This document shows positions 11,230 to 22,534 of a DNA stretch of 64,000 bases, one piece after another (within the stretch, counting starts at the first letter, position 1; every line of letters starts with the position of its first letter). This stretch comes from Chamaecyparis obtusa (taxonomy: Eukaryota; Streptophyta; Pinopsida; Cupressales; Cupressaceae): NCBI GenBank assembly GCA_027943335.1, contig BSBK01006754.1:958001-1022000 (forward strand). Direction: 5' to 3'. A program made the translations under genes and the position numbers. Under the pieces are notes generated by a model. The model worked only from the letters and a program-made list of their open reading frames with translations. It was not told the DNA's origin and did no database searches.

Positions 11230-12813
11230 CTATGTGTATTCATCCAGGGACTCCATCCACTGTATGCCCAAGATAACCTCCATATCATCTAGGTCTACTA
11301 CATAGAAATCCTCTGTCACAGTGTGATTAGCCATTGTGATACTCAGTTGGGGAACCAGGTGTATGCAAGGTAGGAGTGTTCCTCCGGTGACCTTGACTTG
11401 GAAACCTGCATGAGCCTCTGTAGGAAGACCTCTTCTCTTCACCAAGGATGAGTTTATAAAGTTGAGAGTGGCTCCTCTATCAAGCATCACAATGACCCTC
11501 TTCCCCTGAAGGGTTCCTCGTACACAGAATACCGTACATCTCGGGCTCCTAGCCAAAGCGATGGTCCCTCCACGCTGTACCAATGCTGCGATTCTCTCCA
11601 TACGGTTCAAACTAACCGTTTTGGAGACCTCCTGTGGGTGACCATCCTCTATGGGAAGTTTCTCTTGATCGTCCTCATCATCATTAGACACAACCTCGAT
11701 GTAGTGTATTTTCCCTTTTTCGAGGCATCTGTGCCTAGGTTCCCACGGTTCCTTACAATTAAAACATAATTTCTTCCTTCGGAGCTCTTGTCTCGTGGTT
11801 TCGTCCAATGAAGGCTTCTTCGGCGGAGCTTTGGTATCTTTGTCTCTTGGAATGAACGGCGGTTTGGAGTATGAGTAGCCTCGAGAGGAGGATGTTGATG
11901 ATGATGCCATACTTCGTGCCTTTTTGATAGCCTCCGCAAGGGTGGCAGGATTGAAGCTCTTAACCCATCCCCTTAGTGGTTTTGTTAATCCATCCATGAA
12001 GAGTACTATCCGTCTCCTTTCAGAAATGTCTGTAACCAATATGGAGAGCTTCTGAAACTCGGTGATGTACTGGTCGACCAATCTAGTTTGTCTTAACTGA
12101 ACTAGCTCTTTAAAATTAAGCTCTGGATCTTTACTATCAAATCGATCTATCAGTCTTTCAGTGAATTCAGCATATGTACTTACTTGGTCATGTCCTAGTG
12201 TGATGGTGCCATGATGCCACCATTCATGCGCCACTCCCTCCAAGTGAAGTGCTGCAAATTTAATTGCTTCCTCCTCTGGCATTGGATTGAGTTGGAAGTA
12301 AGTATCGGCCTTCATTACCCATGCCTGGGCAAATATGGATTCGGATCCATCAAATGGTGACAGATTTACTTTACTCAGCTTCCTTTTGAGATCATCGTTA
12401 AAATATCCTCGTCTTCCACCTCTAGAGTATCGCATTCTCAATTCCGTGTAGTCTTTGCAGGATATATCCCCTTCCAAGTTTGCATTCTTCCAGTTTTCTT
12501 TTAACTGTTCTTGAACTTCCTCAAAGGCCGGTTGCCTTCCTCCTTGTGGTGCCTCCGTCCTTGGAGGGAAAATTGGCATGGAAGGACGGGAGCGTGCCGG
12601 ATGAGGATTTTCTTTTCCCGTAAATGAGTCGGCATTGTGACCATTTTGTTCGCCAGATATCTTATTGTCTGCTAGTTTTCGAAGAGCTTCCTCCATAAGT
12701 CGTTGAGTGTCATTGATTTGTGCCTGATTCCTCGAAAGGTCCCTCAATAGCGTCATGAAATCAGCAAGAGTGGGTTCTTGATTTGCCCTTCTATCAGCTG
12801 AGTGGAATCTCAA
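11230..12813 (-). pseudogene. gag-pro: B gag and protease
   Basis: 527 codons open from an ATG at 12813, just inside the primer site. The gag core (about residues 150-310) holds the retrotransposon gag pattern, including AALHLEGVAHEWW and a following FTERLIDRF. A CCHC-type knuckle CFNCKEPWEPRHRC follows at about 350-363. The retropepsin-like region from about 440 has MLDRGATLNFIN where DSGA(T/S) is expected, so the active-site serine is arginine. ILGIQWM near the end is the usual second protease motif. The stop at 11227-11229 is in frame with the RT block below, so gag and pol were one frame. It forms particles and matures the polyprotein in a live relative. This copy is probably inactive. 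Confidence 0.9.
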
Positions 12814-12825
12814 GCTCTAATACCA
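12814..12825 (-). other. Primer-binding site of B
   Basis: Minus-strand TGGTATTAGAGC lies one base after the 5' LTR end. It differs by one base from the plant initiator tRNA-Met primer site. Confidence 0.85.
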
Positions 12826-12826
12826 T

Positions 12827-13738
12827 TGTAATGTTCCCAACCTTAGTTGCACAGGAAGACACGCCTCCAACTCCCAACCAGATTGGACTGTACCAAGAAA
12901 AGGGTGTGCAGGAGGGCCATACGATGCTGACCAGAGGCCGTACGCAACAGTGGAGGATGTCGTACGGTTAGTTGGGTCCATACGGAGATGGCAGGGATGT
13001 CGTATGGTTGCTGTAGTGGATAAAGGGAGCCGTACGGTGGGATAGCAGAGGTCGTATGGTAAGGCCTCAAGGCCGTACGGAGGTGGCCGTACGGTAACTG
13101 TGTGGGGTCCGTACGGTGGGTTTATGCTATGGCTGTACGAAGGAGGTGGAGGGTGTATAGGGGAGGCCGTATGGTGGGATTCGTGTTGCGAAGGATGGTG
13201 GATGTACGGTGATGTACGGTGGAGGTGAAATCCGTACTTGGAGGCCGTACGAATGGTTGTTGAGGATGGAGGTGGTACCAAAGGGAGTGAGTACGTCGAG
13301 GGATGAGAGCCACACAGTGAGCCTTAATATATTCCAAATCTTAATATCACACAATGACACTTGCAAGATGAAATAATAAATGTCGCTTCAGATTGCCAAA
13401 TTCGGAACTAGAGAACAAACAGGGTAGGGTGAGGGTTGAATCCCACCGAAACTGTGAATACCAAATAGGGAGGATATTTCACCTCCGAAATGGCGAATAG
13501 CAGAATCCCAACAGGAATTCGCAAAAATACAATAAAGTATCAAATCTCAACATATAAAAATTACATCCTACACGTTGGTCATTTATACCTCTTCGGAGAA
13601 ATTCCTGAGGGTTTACAAAAGAAGCTGACATAGCAAACACCTATGGAACAAAAATAAAAAGGGACTGAGATAAGCTAAATCAATCGGTCTACACACAGGA
13701 GATAAATATTTTTTTTACTTTATGACGGGGATATTACA
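12827..13738 (-). repeat. 5' LTR of B
   Basis: 912 bp, colinear with the LTR at 7289-8221. Many of the differences are C/T or G/A changes at CpG within CGTACG motifs, as expected from methylation decay. A TATAAAT box on the minus strand lies at 13581-13587. Confidence 0.93.
12918..13300. repeat. CCGTACGG palindromic octamer array, 5' LTR copy
   Basis: The matching array in the other LTR is better preserved, with GGCCGTACGG and GTCGTACGGT forms, for example near 13070-13115. Most decayed units differ by CGTA to TGTA or CATA, the CpG-to-TpG pattern. Confidence 0.75.
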
Positions 13739-13743
13739 AGGAA

Positions 13744-14700
13744 CAACCAGAAGAAGAGCATCAACCAGAAGAACAACAACCAAAAGAGGAACAACAACAA
13801 GAAGAGCCTCAACAAGTAGAAATGGAGGAAGTGGAGAAGCCAGCTGAAGAAGAGCCTGAAAAGGACATCAAACAGAAGCAACCGATAGATTTACCAAGCG
13901 CTTCTTCATCAAAGAGAAAGCTATCTTTTGCATAAGCACACTGTGGTTGACATAAGCAAAATGTAAACTAGACAGTTGAAGCAGCTCACCAAGAGAAAAC
14001 ATGACATGTTCTCACAAGTGTGAAAAATATTTTGTACAGTTTTGCACCTGATGCTGACATAGATGAAGAGGAACCCATAATTGATCAACTGGAAATTCTG
14101 GCACAAGCGATTGGTGAAGATATTGCAGATCCAGAAACAGTAGCCATTGATCATTATGAAAAGAAAAGAATAACTATTCTTCATGACAAGATTGAATAAC
14201 TTAAAGCCATTGTGGCTACCAACACCGGTGAACTAAAGCAACAAGTACAAGATGCTGGGAGGATAATTACAAAAACTTCCAATTTTGAAGATTTTGTAAA
14301 AGATGTAACAGACAGAACCAAAAGGACTGCAAAAGAGTTAAAGGAGACTACATCAAAGTTCGATGTAAAGACCTCTTCTGCAATAGAGTATAGTCATGAG
14401 TTAACAAGTTTAGCTCTCACATTGAGAAAGGCATTAGAAAAAAACACAAAGCGAATCCAAGATCTTATTGGATTTCAGCTATTCATAGTGCCTACTTTTG
14501 ATCTGATGCAGAAAACAACAAATGATGCCAATAAACTTCTCAATGAGCTTGACTATAAAACAATTGAAGACATGGACAACCTAATTGTCTCTCTACAAGC
14601 TATGAAGTATACCTTAGATCAAGTCATGGCTGCTTGGAAACCTTTCTTAGTTTCTGCCAAAAAGATCTACAAGGATATCTTCAACAAGCTCCAATTATGA
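13744..14700 (+). pseudogene. A2 family-A ORF, second piece (acidic then coiled-coil C-terminus)
   Basis: The frame continues from the first piece with an E/Q/P-rich run (EEQQPKEEQQQ type), a patch with stops at 13933-14010, and a block holding DADIDEEEPIIDQLE that matches DIDDDEPVIDQLE of A1. An open 162-aa helical segment at 14212-14700 ends in a stop just before the polypurine tract. Its last part (KTSNFEDFVKDVTDRT) matches the far-left end of the window on the minus strand. This is probably the true C-terminus of the family protein. Confidence 0.65.
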
Positions 14701-14915
14701 GGAAATCACACCCTTTGTCCCTTGGAGGCAAAAAGGGGAAGATTAGTTTTTGGAGATGGGTAGAGTAAAGGGAAGATACTGATCAAGGGAGAGTTCACAC
14801 CGGTACAACAAAATACAGTAACAGGATATAGTAGAACAAGTCTACAGGGGAAGTATCAGTTGATAGGGTGATACTCTACAGGGAGTATGTGTTGATGTGT
14901 TTTGCCACCAATGCC

Positions 14916-14926
14916 AAAGGGGAAGA
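14916..14926 (+). other. Polypurine tract of A2
   Basis: AAAGGGGAAGA lies one base before the LTR start TGTTGGCA. A second identical AAAGGGGAAGATT sits at 14732-14744, just after the ORF stop, so the element has two potential plus-strand primers 184 bp apart. Confidence 0.75.
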
Positions 14927-14927
14927 T

Positions 14928-15982
14928 TGTTGGCATAAAGCTTAGTTGTCATAATTGGCAAACATCAAACACACCGGTACTCATGATAGAACAACAGTGG
15001 TGAACCGGTAAAATTTACTAAGGAAACAGTGTACCTTGAACGGTCACATCTATACCTGTTCAGTCTTGTCCTACGGGTCTAGCCAGATGATTAACAAGTT
15101 GCACACCAGTTTGCACTTCATTGCAAATTTACCAGTCAGTGCTTTACAATCCGATCCAGATTATGCGGAGCATTTTTCAGATGAATTGGAGTTAGCTTTA
15201 TTCTTTGCGAGCGTTTCGAGGTAAACTAAAGATCTGTTTGCAAGCTTTTTGATCAAGAGTTCTGTATGCGAGATTTTTGGAAGAGTTACAGCTTGGCGGC
15301 ACCATTTGGTGTAATTTTAATAAGATAATTTCTTATAAATACAGGTCATCATGCGTGAGAAGATGTGTTGTTGAAAATTAAGTGCAGAGAGCAAGCAGAG
15401 CAGAAGAGCGGAGTCTTCTGAGAAGGGATACAGTCACAAAAGAGTGAAAGAGAGAAAGATTCAACAACTAAGCAGAGGAAGGAGTGAACAGGTATGATCT
15501 GAATCGATAAATAAAGTGTCAAAAGAAGATCATTGCTTTTCTTGTGTGAAGCACATTTAAATCCCTTAATCAGGGTGAACCCTAACGGGTTTTGTTGTAT
15601 AAATCCCTTCACCGAGTGACATCTTTGTTGAGTTTTTTTAAGTCCTCTAACAAAGCGACTCCTCACAGGGTCAAGATCTTAACCGATCTCTTTTAAATCC
15701 CTTAACCAGGTAGCACTCTAACTAGTGCTTTGTAAGCCTTTAACTGGATAGCTTTATTACTGCAGTAGTGAAGTTTCGTGGGTTCTGTCCCACCGTGGTT
15801 TTTTCCTTCTAATCGAGAGTTTCCACGTACAAATCTTGTGTTGACCAGTGCATTTGATTTCTGTTTATGATTGTTCAAGCATTCTATTATTTTCAGTATT
15901 AACAGGATTAATTAACAGGAAAAGAATACAAGAAATTGAATTTACTGATTCACCCCCTCTCAGTAACCTGTTAGGATTAACA
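14928..15982 (+). repeat. 3' LTR of A2
   Basis: Starts TGTTGGCATAAAGC and ends GTTAGGATTAACA. It is the reverse-oriented partner of the A1 LTR at 4838-5917. Two ACCGGT hexamers lie near its start (14972-15010). The bases after it, GTTAT (15983-15987), would be the target duplication, but its partner is outside the window. Confidence 0.85.
15334..15341 (+). promoter_or_regulatory. TATA box of A2 LTR
   Basis: TATAAATA followed by CAGGTCATC, conserved with the A1 LTR. Confidence 0.55.
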
Positions 15983-16019
15983 GTTATCAATCTCACATTG
16001 TTTGGGGAGGGACAAGGAG

Positions 16020-16540
16020 TTACATGCCTCCCTAAGCACTGAATAAGTTCTCCACTACACTTGAGGGATATCAAACTTCTGACATATTTCTTCCCAGCCC
16101 ATCAGATGTCCATCTTTGAAGATGTCTGCAAATCTTTGGATTCCCTTCCTTGCCCAGGCTCTTGCTCAACAACCTTGAAGCAATGCCAGGGGTTTGTATC
16201 TATGTTTCAAATTCCACGAAATGGACCTTTCACCACATATTTTGCTTTCGTCTGAAATAATTCCATTCTGTGTTACAAGCTGCCTAACATGTTCCCTGCC
16301 ACTTTAATAGGAAAGGAGCTAGCAATAAGATCACGAAGGTGCAGAACCTTCCACGAGGGTCCTTCATATGGGACAGCTTTACTAATGTTGTGCCTAACCA
16401 AAACTTTCCAAGGTTCCATGCCTTGTAATGATTTGAAGATCCATTTGGCTGCAAGTGCAGCCCCTACGTTCTAAGGTCTTTCAACCCTAGCTCCCCATGC
16501 TTTTGCTCATGGTACACCAATCCCACCTCATCATGATAGT
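16020..16540 (-). pseudogene. Decayed L1-type LINE RT fragment
   Basis: The minus strand reads GELGLKDLRT (about 16493-16464), then ALAAKWIFKSLQGM, PWKVLVRHNI and SWKVLHLRDL. This is the pattern that follows the RT domain in plant L1-like elements (GGLG..D...N.AL..KW...L....PW..LV). Stops interrupt it repeatedly. Its downstream part is cut by A2 at 15982, so A2 may have inserted into it. The rest of the LINE was not found upstream. Confidence 0.55.
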
Positions 16541-17924
16541 AGAGTTTGACTAATATTTGACCATTATTATGGTGGTGTATTTTGAACTTAATTACTACTG
16601 CAAATATGTATATATTTTTTATATTATATTGTTTTGTATTGACAAAAACGATAACAAACATAAACCCCAATTTTTTTTTGACTGAATTCTGGAACCCGAA
16701 CCTTACTGGTAACTTAGAACATAAAGGATAATTTCAAATCTATTCATATAATGATGGAGCTATTAATTTAGGAATTGAAATTAGGTTAGATAAATTAAAA
16801 GGGCCAAAATTATGCAGCTATTAAATGAAAAATGTCACATGTTTTCTTTCCTATTTTTTCCACATATTTAAAAAACTGTGTAAAAAATCCAGAATTTTAC
16901 TGATTGCATTATTGGGAAGAAAAAGTCCACAAAACTTAAACTACAGTGCTGAACATAGAAAAGATAAGAGACAGAAGAAGACCACTATGGTAAAATTTAC
17001 ATACAGAAGAAGACTGATTTAGTAGATTTTTCTAAAGTTGTTGCAAGCTGAATGCATGTTGCAGAGGTTGAGTTAGGAAGTAGTCTGCAGAATGAAAATT
17101 TCCTTAATTATTGTCATTCATTTGTTAGAAATAATAAATGGCATTTTTGTTTATACAGGTTGGGCGTTACCCTCGACATCTCATCAGCATATTTTTTCGT
17201 TTACTTCATCCTTACTACTGGCCTTCATCTTGCTGGAATTTTATCATCACATGTGTGAAAGCACTGTTCTGCGCTTTGTGGATGACTCTGTACAAACTAT
17301 ATGAAAGGGTTTTTGGTAAACAGACAGACCTAAGAAATAGAAGATGAACAACTGTGTGCATATATTTTTTCAATATAAAAAAAAATTTCCTTGTATGAAG
17401 CCTATTTATAATTTAATATAAATTCATTAGTTTGCAAAAAGGAAGGTGATTGAGAAATATCAGTGTCTTGGGTGTATTATATTTGGATATCTTATTCTTT
17501 AAACTTTCTGGTTCTCTTTCAATTAATCAATGCTCAAAGAGGAAAAACAAAAACTCTATATTTAGAATTGCTTTCTAAGACTCTTAAAGCTGGAACTTTT
17601 AAGAGTTCTGGCCCTCTTTAATGTAAAGGAGGATTGTGGTTGATTGCTTGTGGTTCAACATGTTTACTGGTTCAGTCTTCCTTTTTCTCACTACAAACTT
17701 TTAAAAGATTCTTTTTTTCAACTTGGATATGTCTTATTGTGCAAAATCATTTCTATTAAAAAATTCTTTCATATACATCCAAAAATGATCTCTATCACAT
17801 TCATTAATCCTTTTTCCCCTCACAAACAAGATACTTTATAAATAGATTAGACTATTTTTATTTTTGTTTCTATGACTTAATGCATAGCTTCAAATTTTTT
17901 AATTCTTTATTTGATCGGTGAATG
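16541..17924. other. AT-rich spacer, nothing recognised
   Basis: No coding pattern, LTR end or inverted repeat stands out. A hydrophobic open stretch at 17052-17258 follows a TTTATACAG acceptor-like site, but it has no recognisable family and is not supported as an exon. Confidence 0.5.
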
Positions 17925-19320
17925 AGACATTTTTATTGATATTAAGGGTAAAACAATACAAATCAAAAAGATCAAGTGAATCCTGGAATGTCACCAGCCC
18001 ATAAAGCCCTTAATTCAACTCGTACTTTGACTTCTATTTTTTTTGGCATAAATCATTTATAGATTTGAACCAATACTGCTTCACCTACAGCTATAGATCA
18101 TTTACCAAAAATTACTACCCAAGGCCCCTATATCTACTGACCAAACAACATATACAAAAAAAAGGTCGAGCCCAAGTAAACCCTACACCATCCTGTGCAC
18201 TATGTAATACTAGTCCATATTGACAATATACATCTATACTATTATGAATATTGCAAAAACAACAAAGTCACACCTGCACCGGCCTTAATTCTTCTTCGCC
18301 TTCCCCATGGAGCCATTGAACCAGTAATCTTGTCATCCATACTTGACCCACTTACTACCTTTCTTCTCCAGACCAGCCTCCATTTTTGCATGCTCCAACT
18401 CACGGGTTTGCAGGAAGTCTTTGAGTGCATCCCACCTGATTTTCACATTTGTTTTGTGTTCCTTCTTGTCACTCAATGCACTCCACACCAAGAATGAATG
18501 TAACGATGGTTTTGACTCACTCACTTTCCTCCAATCGCCATATTGGGTGCAAATTTTGACCGCAGGCTTTGCCATTGCCAACGTTTGTTTCATCCCAAAG
18601 CACCACTTTTACAGATGCATTCTCACATCACCCACATTGTTTCCTCTTTGGTACTCAACTCCAACAACCAAGCTATGAAGATCAAGGCGATTTTGATGTT
18701 TGTTCTATAAGGATGCTCTGAAACCATAAAATCCTCTCCCAGAATAATGTCAACTATTTGCCAGAGGATCAGCTCATCCAACTTGAAAATACGTTCCAGC
18801 TGTTTCTCTAAAATGCCTTCAAGGAAGCATAGTTGTTGCTTTTGGGTTATGAGGGTCAAGTTTGCTTCCATAGTGCTCACTTCACAATCACCTTTCTTGC
18901 ACAAAGCTTGACAGAAATGGAAACTGCTGAAATTGCTACCATCTCCAATGGCATATAAATTGCCTCTCCTCTAGGCCAGTTCTTCTCCTTTGATAATTAA
19001 ATTAATTATTATTAGGGAGTCACCTTCCAAGTGTACTCGAGGTATTGATAAATTTTTCACCAAATAAAGTGCATACAAAGTGGCCTGAACCTCTGCTTCA
19101 TTGTTTGTTCCATCGTACAGTCTCTTTGCTCCAGGGGCCAGAAGGTTGCCATTCCAATCCCTTGTTATGAATCTTGCTCCTGATGGATTAAGCTTGCCTT
19201 TCGACGCCCCATCAAAATTCAGTTTGATCCACCCTTGCTCTAACTTTTCCCAAACCACGCTCGAAGCTGCATTAACATCTAGATCCACCTAGAAAGGCCC
19301 ATTAACAGGCCATACACAGC
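17925..19320 (-). pseudogene. RNase H-like fragment, probable 5'-truncated LINE or retro-sequence
   Basis: At 18971-19288 the minus strand encodes 105 codons: WIKLNFDGASKG, NPSGARFITRDWNG, GTNNEAEVQATLYAL and VHLEGDSLI. This is the plant RNase H fold with D, E and D all present, as in LINE C-termini and in stand-alone RNase H-like genes. The usual final ADxLA block is missing. The minus strand below it (18240-18900) has several medium open stretches in shifting frames that I cannot place. Near 17940 the minus strand reads TCAATAAAAATG, a poly(A)-signal-like 3' end. I infer a truncated LINE, but a host RNase H-like pseudogene is possible. Confidence 0.45.
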
Positions 19321-21889
19321 ATCAAATTCACTAAAACTAAATGTGTTTCATTTTTAATATTAGAATACATGATAGATATAAGATAATGTGGTTGTGAAAA
19401 GGCAAATAATCTTTTGTTATGGGGTTAATCTAGTATTATCTAATAAATGCATCAACATAAATACAATCGCACCAGATTGACTGAATGTGATTGGGAGGTG
19501 GTAAAATGAAATATGTACTTGAGAGGTCGAATGAAATGGAGGGTGTTTTTAAGCTTAATAAGTTATCAAACCATTTTCTATGTAACTCTGTGAGAGTTAA
19601 GTATGCATGCAAACATACAAAATAACCAAATGCAAAGATCAATCACATACCACAAGATATACTAGGGAAAATCTTCAAGAGGGAAAAATTCAGCCTCTAA
19701 AAGCATCTACATTCAACAATTTCTCAACAATGAAAACATGACAATGCATTTTAAAAGTTTCCATTAATACTCTTGAAATATCGAGCTCTTCCAATGTTTT
19801 TGGCATGTATCTAAGCATATAATCATACATTCCATGTCATGCTTCACAAATATACTCTTTAGAGGAAAACTCAATATAATATTATAATGTCAGTCAATCC
19901 AAAACCTCTAATAGTCAACAACAACCACTAAACATATGGTTGTCTTTATAGAATCAAGACTACAAAAATACAAGTGGTAAGATAAAACTTTGTGTCAAAA
20001 CAACAAGTTCACAAAAACATTGACCCACATTTACTTTTTGGTACCAAGTTTTACAAATGTTATTATTTTTTCTATGTGCAACACACATATTAAATATCTA
20101 GTCAATATTCTATAAGCTTACAAGTGACCCCAAATAAATATTTGATGTGGCTAAACATATCATCTAGGATGCATCACAAACACATTTATTTTATATAATT
20201 ATAATAGTCAATGTTATGCAAGGTGTACAACACCTATCTCTAACTATTATGGAATTTCCCTTTTGTTAGAATTAAAAACATTCTTGTTTGTTAGTGGAAT
20301 TGCCTTGAGTATGTGTTTGATCTTTGTTTTGTCAAAGAACAAGTTTGTAGGCTGCATAGTTTAGCAATTGTTGATATGTAACTTGGTCCAATGTATAGTC
20401 TTTTGCTTCATTTTTTTTTTAAAATTTGGGTTGGTTGTATTGATAAATATCTTATGAGGATGTCATACAACTAAGTCACAAGATCAACCCCTTGAAACTT
20501 AACAAATATAAAATAAGCAAGCACCGAAGATGCAGATTATTTTCTCTTAATTACACCAAACTAAATTGTGTCATTATTGATTGCTTTATAAAAGGATTGA
20601 AAAATTGATTGTACTTGACGATGAGAGAAGATTAAAATGAATGTATTGAGTGCCTTTAAATACTAGCACATAACATCAAAATGTGTCAAAATTGTGTTTA
20701 GTTGGCTCAAGTCAAAGGGGTAGTGTGAAATTTGAATTATGAATTCTCAATTGGACAAGCAAGTTTATAATTGTAGGGTTTCCTTGAATTGGAATAAAAG
20801 TAAATCTAGGTGGCAAAAACCTAAAAGAAGGTAGGTGCATAGATAAATGTGACAACCATTTAACAAAAGTCATGTACTGAGTACTTGCCTTTATAGTATT
20901 AAAAGAAAGAATGTGTTATCTACCTAGCTGAAAGAGGAGTTGACATGACGTAGTTAAATATTAATATTAAATTTTTAATTGTAAGAATAATAAATCAATT
21001 TTCAATGGTGAACGCTTTTTTAAAAATAAATATTTTTAATACATTATATTATTAGATCTTAGATTCCAAATCCAAGAGCAGGTATGAACACCTGCCAAGA
21101 TGCATAACAAAGCACAACTTGCATCCCTCCACAAAAACCAAAAAAGAGCTTTATCCTTTGGGAGGGAAAAATGCAAATTCAGTAGTGCTAACATTATTAT
21201 TTTTCTTTATTTGGTGACCTTAAAATCATCTAGTGCTTGGATTTTGGTAGTACAATTTTCTTCTTCTTTACTTTTGTTCATTCTTGATCGGATTGACAAC
21301 AAGAATTATGGTTGAACATTTCTTTTGGACAATCTTTTTTCCATGCAATCAACAAAAAATCCAATGTTTTTCAAGAGGTCTCAAAATCTATAGATTTGTG
21401 ATTAATGAGGTAGTAGAGCCATCCTTGCTAGAATTCTTAGTATGTGTGACCTCATGCATAGACACATCTAGACTAAACAAAGGGGAAAAATGATGCATGG
21501 TATGGTCTTCTAGAACTTTCCAATTTGTGACTTAGTGGGACGACATAGTGTTGGTGCTCAACCCCCGCCTACCACACGAGCTTACCATTTCATTATTTGT
21601 AGCCTTGCTCTTGAGTGTGCAACTTTTGGCATTAGTGTGTATTATGGTCTATCAAGGAGCAATTCCTCCATCAAGAAGCATATTTTTTATTATTAAATAC
21701 AAGTTTCTTCTTTCATGAACTCTTTCTTGTTTTCTAACATATGATCTTGGAGGTCACTTAATTTCAACCAAAATTTTGTAATTTGCAAATTAAGGCATGC
21801 TTTTGCAAAAAAAAAGCTTCTTATCACAAACTAGAATATCAAAACAAGTTTTTGGATTCCTAGCAACTTGACATAAAGGGAAGGTAGAT
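19321..21889. other. AT-rich spacer, nothing recognised
   Basis: Only short unsupported open stretches. No LTR pair, knuckle or RT motif seen on either strand. Confidence 0.5.
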
Positions 21890-22534
21890 CCTATAAGGAA
21901 GCTAAGTTAACGGGTCAATTTCCTACTCTAACCTTGAGAGGAGGGTTTACAATAGCTACATAAACTTAACAAAAGTAAACATAGATAACATGCATACAAC
22001 AACACAATCATTTACATGGGGAAAACCCTTTAGAGAGAAAAGCCCCATATACTCCAAAAGCCATTGAATATATTATATGAAATTCAACAATAGATTACAA
22101 TACACTTGCAGAGCAAGCTTCTCACAAGATTATCACCAATGGAGATCCAAAGGCAACTCAACAACTATTAAACTCTTAGAATACATCACAATACATAGTT
22201 GTAATACAACACCCTCATAAAATAGGGCTTCCTTCTAGGACAAACAAAACACACAAAATATCCATGGTTAGATCTATGATCTAATTATAAATGGTCATGA
22301 TTCACAATGAAAAGCTATACATGAAAATTTGTTTCAGGGGTGCTACCCTCGAAAGCCCCACCAAGGGACAATGCCTTGAACCCCAATCAACTAGGGACCG
22401 AAGCCTACAAAGGGGGCACCCCGCTTCTCCCACCCTGCCTGCCCCCATAACCCCCTATGCTTACATATCAATAGTAACATTTTATCAATTGTACCTTTTT
22501 TATTATTGCAAGGTTGAGACACCATTTTCCTAAC
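21890..22534 (-). repeat. Possible solo LTR or LTR remnant
   Basis: The minus strand begins TGTTAGGAAAATGGTG at 22534. It contains a GC-rich block of runs such as GGGGGCAGGCAGGGTGGG (22335-22450) and the LTR hairpin ATGGGG...CCCCAT at 22016-22048, in the layout seen in the A and E LTRs. The far end is not clear, and no primer site or partner was found. Confidence 0.35.

Larger units (their letters stand above)
7289..13738 (-). mobile_element. B: Ty3/gypsy chromovirus, complete but pseudogenised
   Basis: Both LTRs (7289-8221 and 12827-13738) begin TGTAAT and end ATTACA. They are bounded by the exact 5-bp target duplication AGGAA at 7284-7288 and 13739-13743, inside the A2 ORF. Read on the minus strand the order is LTR, iMet primer site, gag, protease, RT, RNase H, integrase, chromodomain, polypurine tract, LTR. 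The 3' chromodomain places it among plant chromoviruses, probably the Tekay/Del side. It is structurally complete at 6.45 kb but carries several stops, at least one frameshift and changed catalytic residues, so it is now immobile. Confidence 0.95.
5918..15982 (+). mobile_element. A2: second copy of the family-A element, 5' half missing, split by element B
   Basis: The plus-strand coding sequence starts in mid-ORF directly beside the outer end of A1's LTR. It runs to 7288, resumes at 13744 after element B, and ends in a 3' LTR at 15982. Protein similarity to A1 is plain (RRKLEEVVVYC against RRKIEEAIVYC). There is no 5' LTR or gag part. The simplest reading is that A1 landed in A2 and the rest of A2 lies left of the window. 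Native sequence here totals about 3.6 kb with no pol domain. Confidence 0.8.

Noticed and set aside
7370..13300. Regular short repeats that could suggest a CRISPR-like array
   Set aside because: The units are 8-bp palindromes with irregular spacing, duplicated because they lie in the two LTRs of one element; the genome is eukaryotic.
13921..14184. Minus-strand open frame of 87 codons
   Set aside because: It is antisense to the A2 coding sequence, which has matching protein in A1; composition shows no independent signal.
17052..17347. Hydrophobic open stretches after a TTTATACAG acceptor-like site, looking like a membrane-protein exon
   Set aside because: Three overlapping frames are equally open, none matches a family, and no neighbouring exon or donor site supports a gene.
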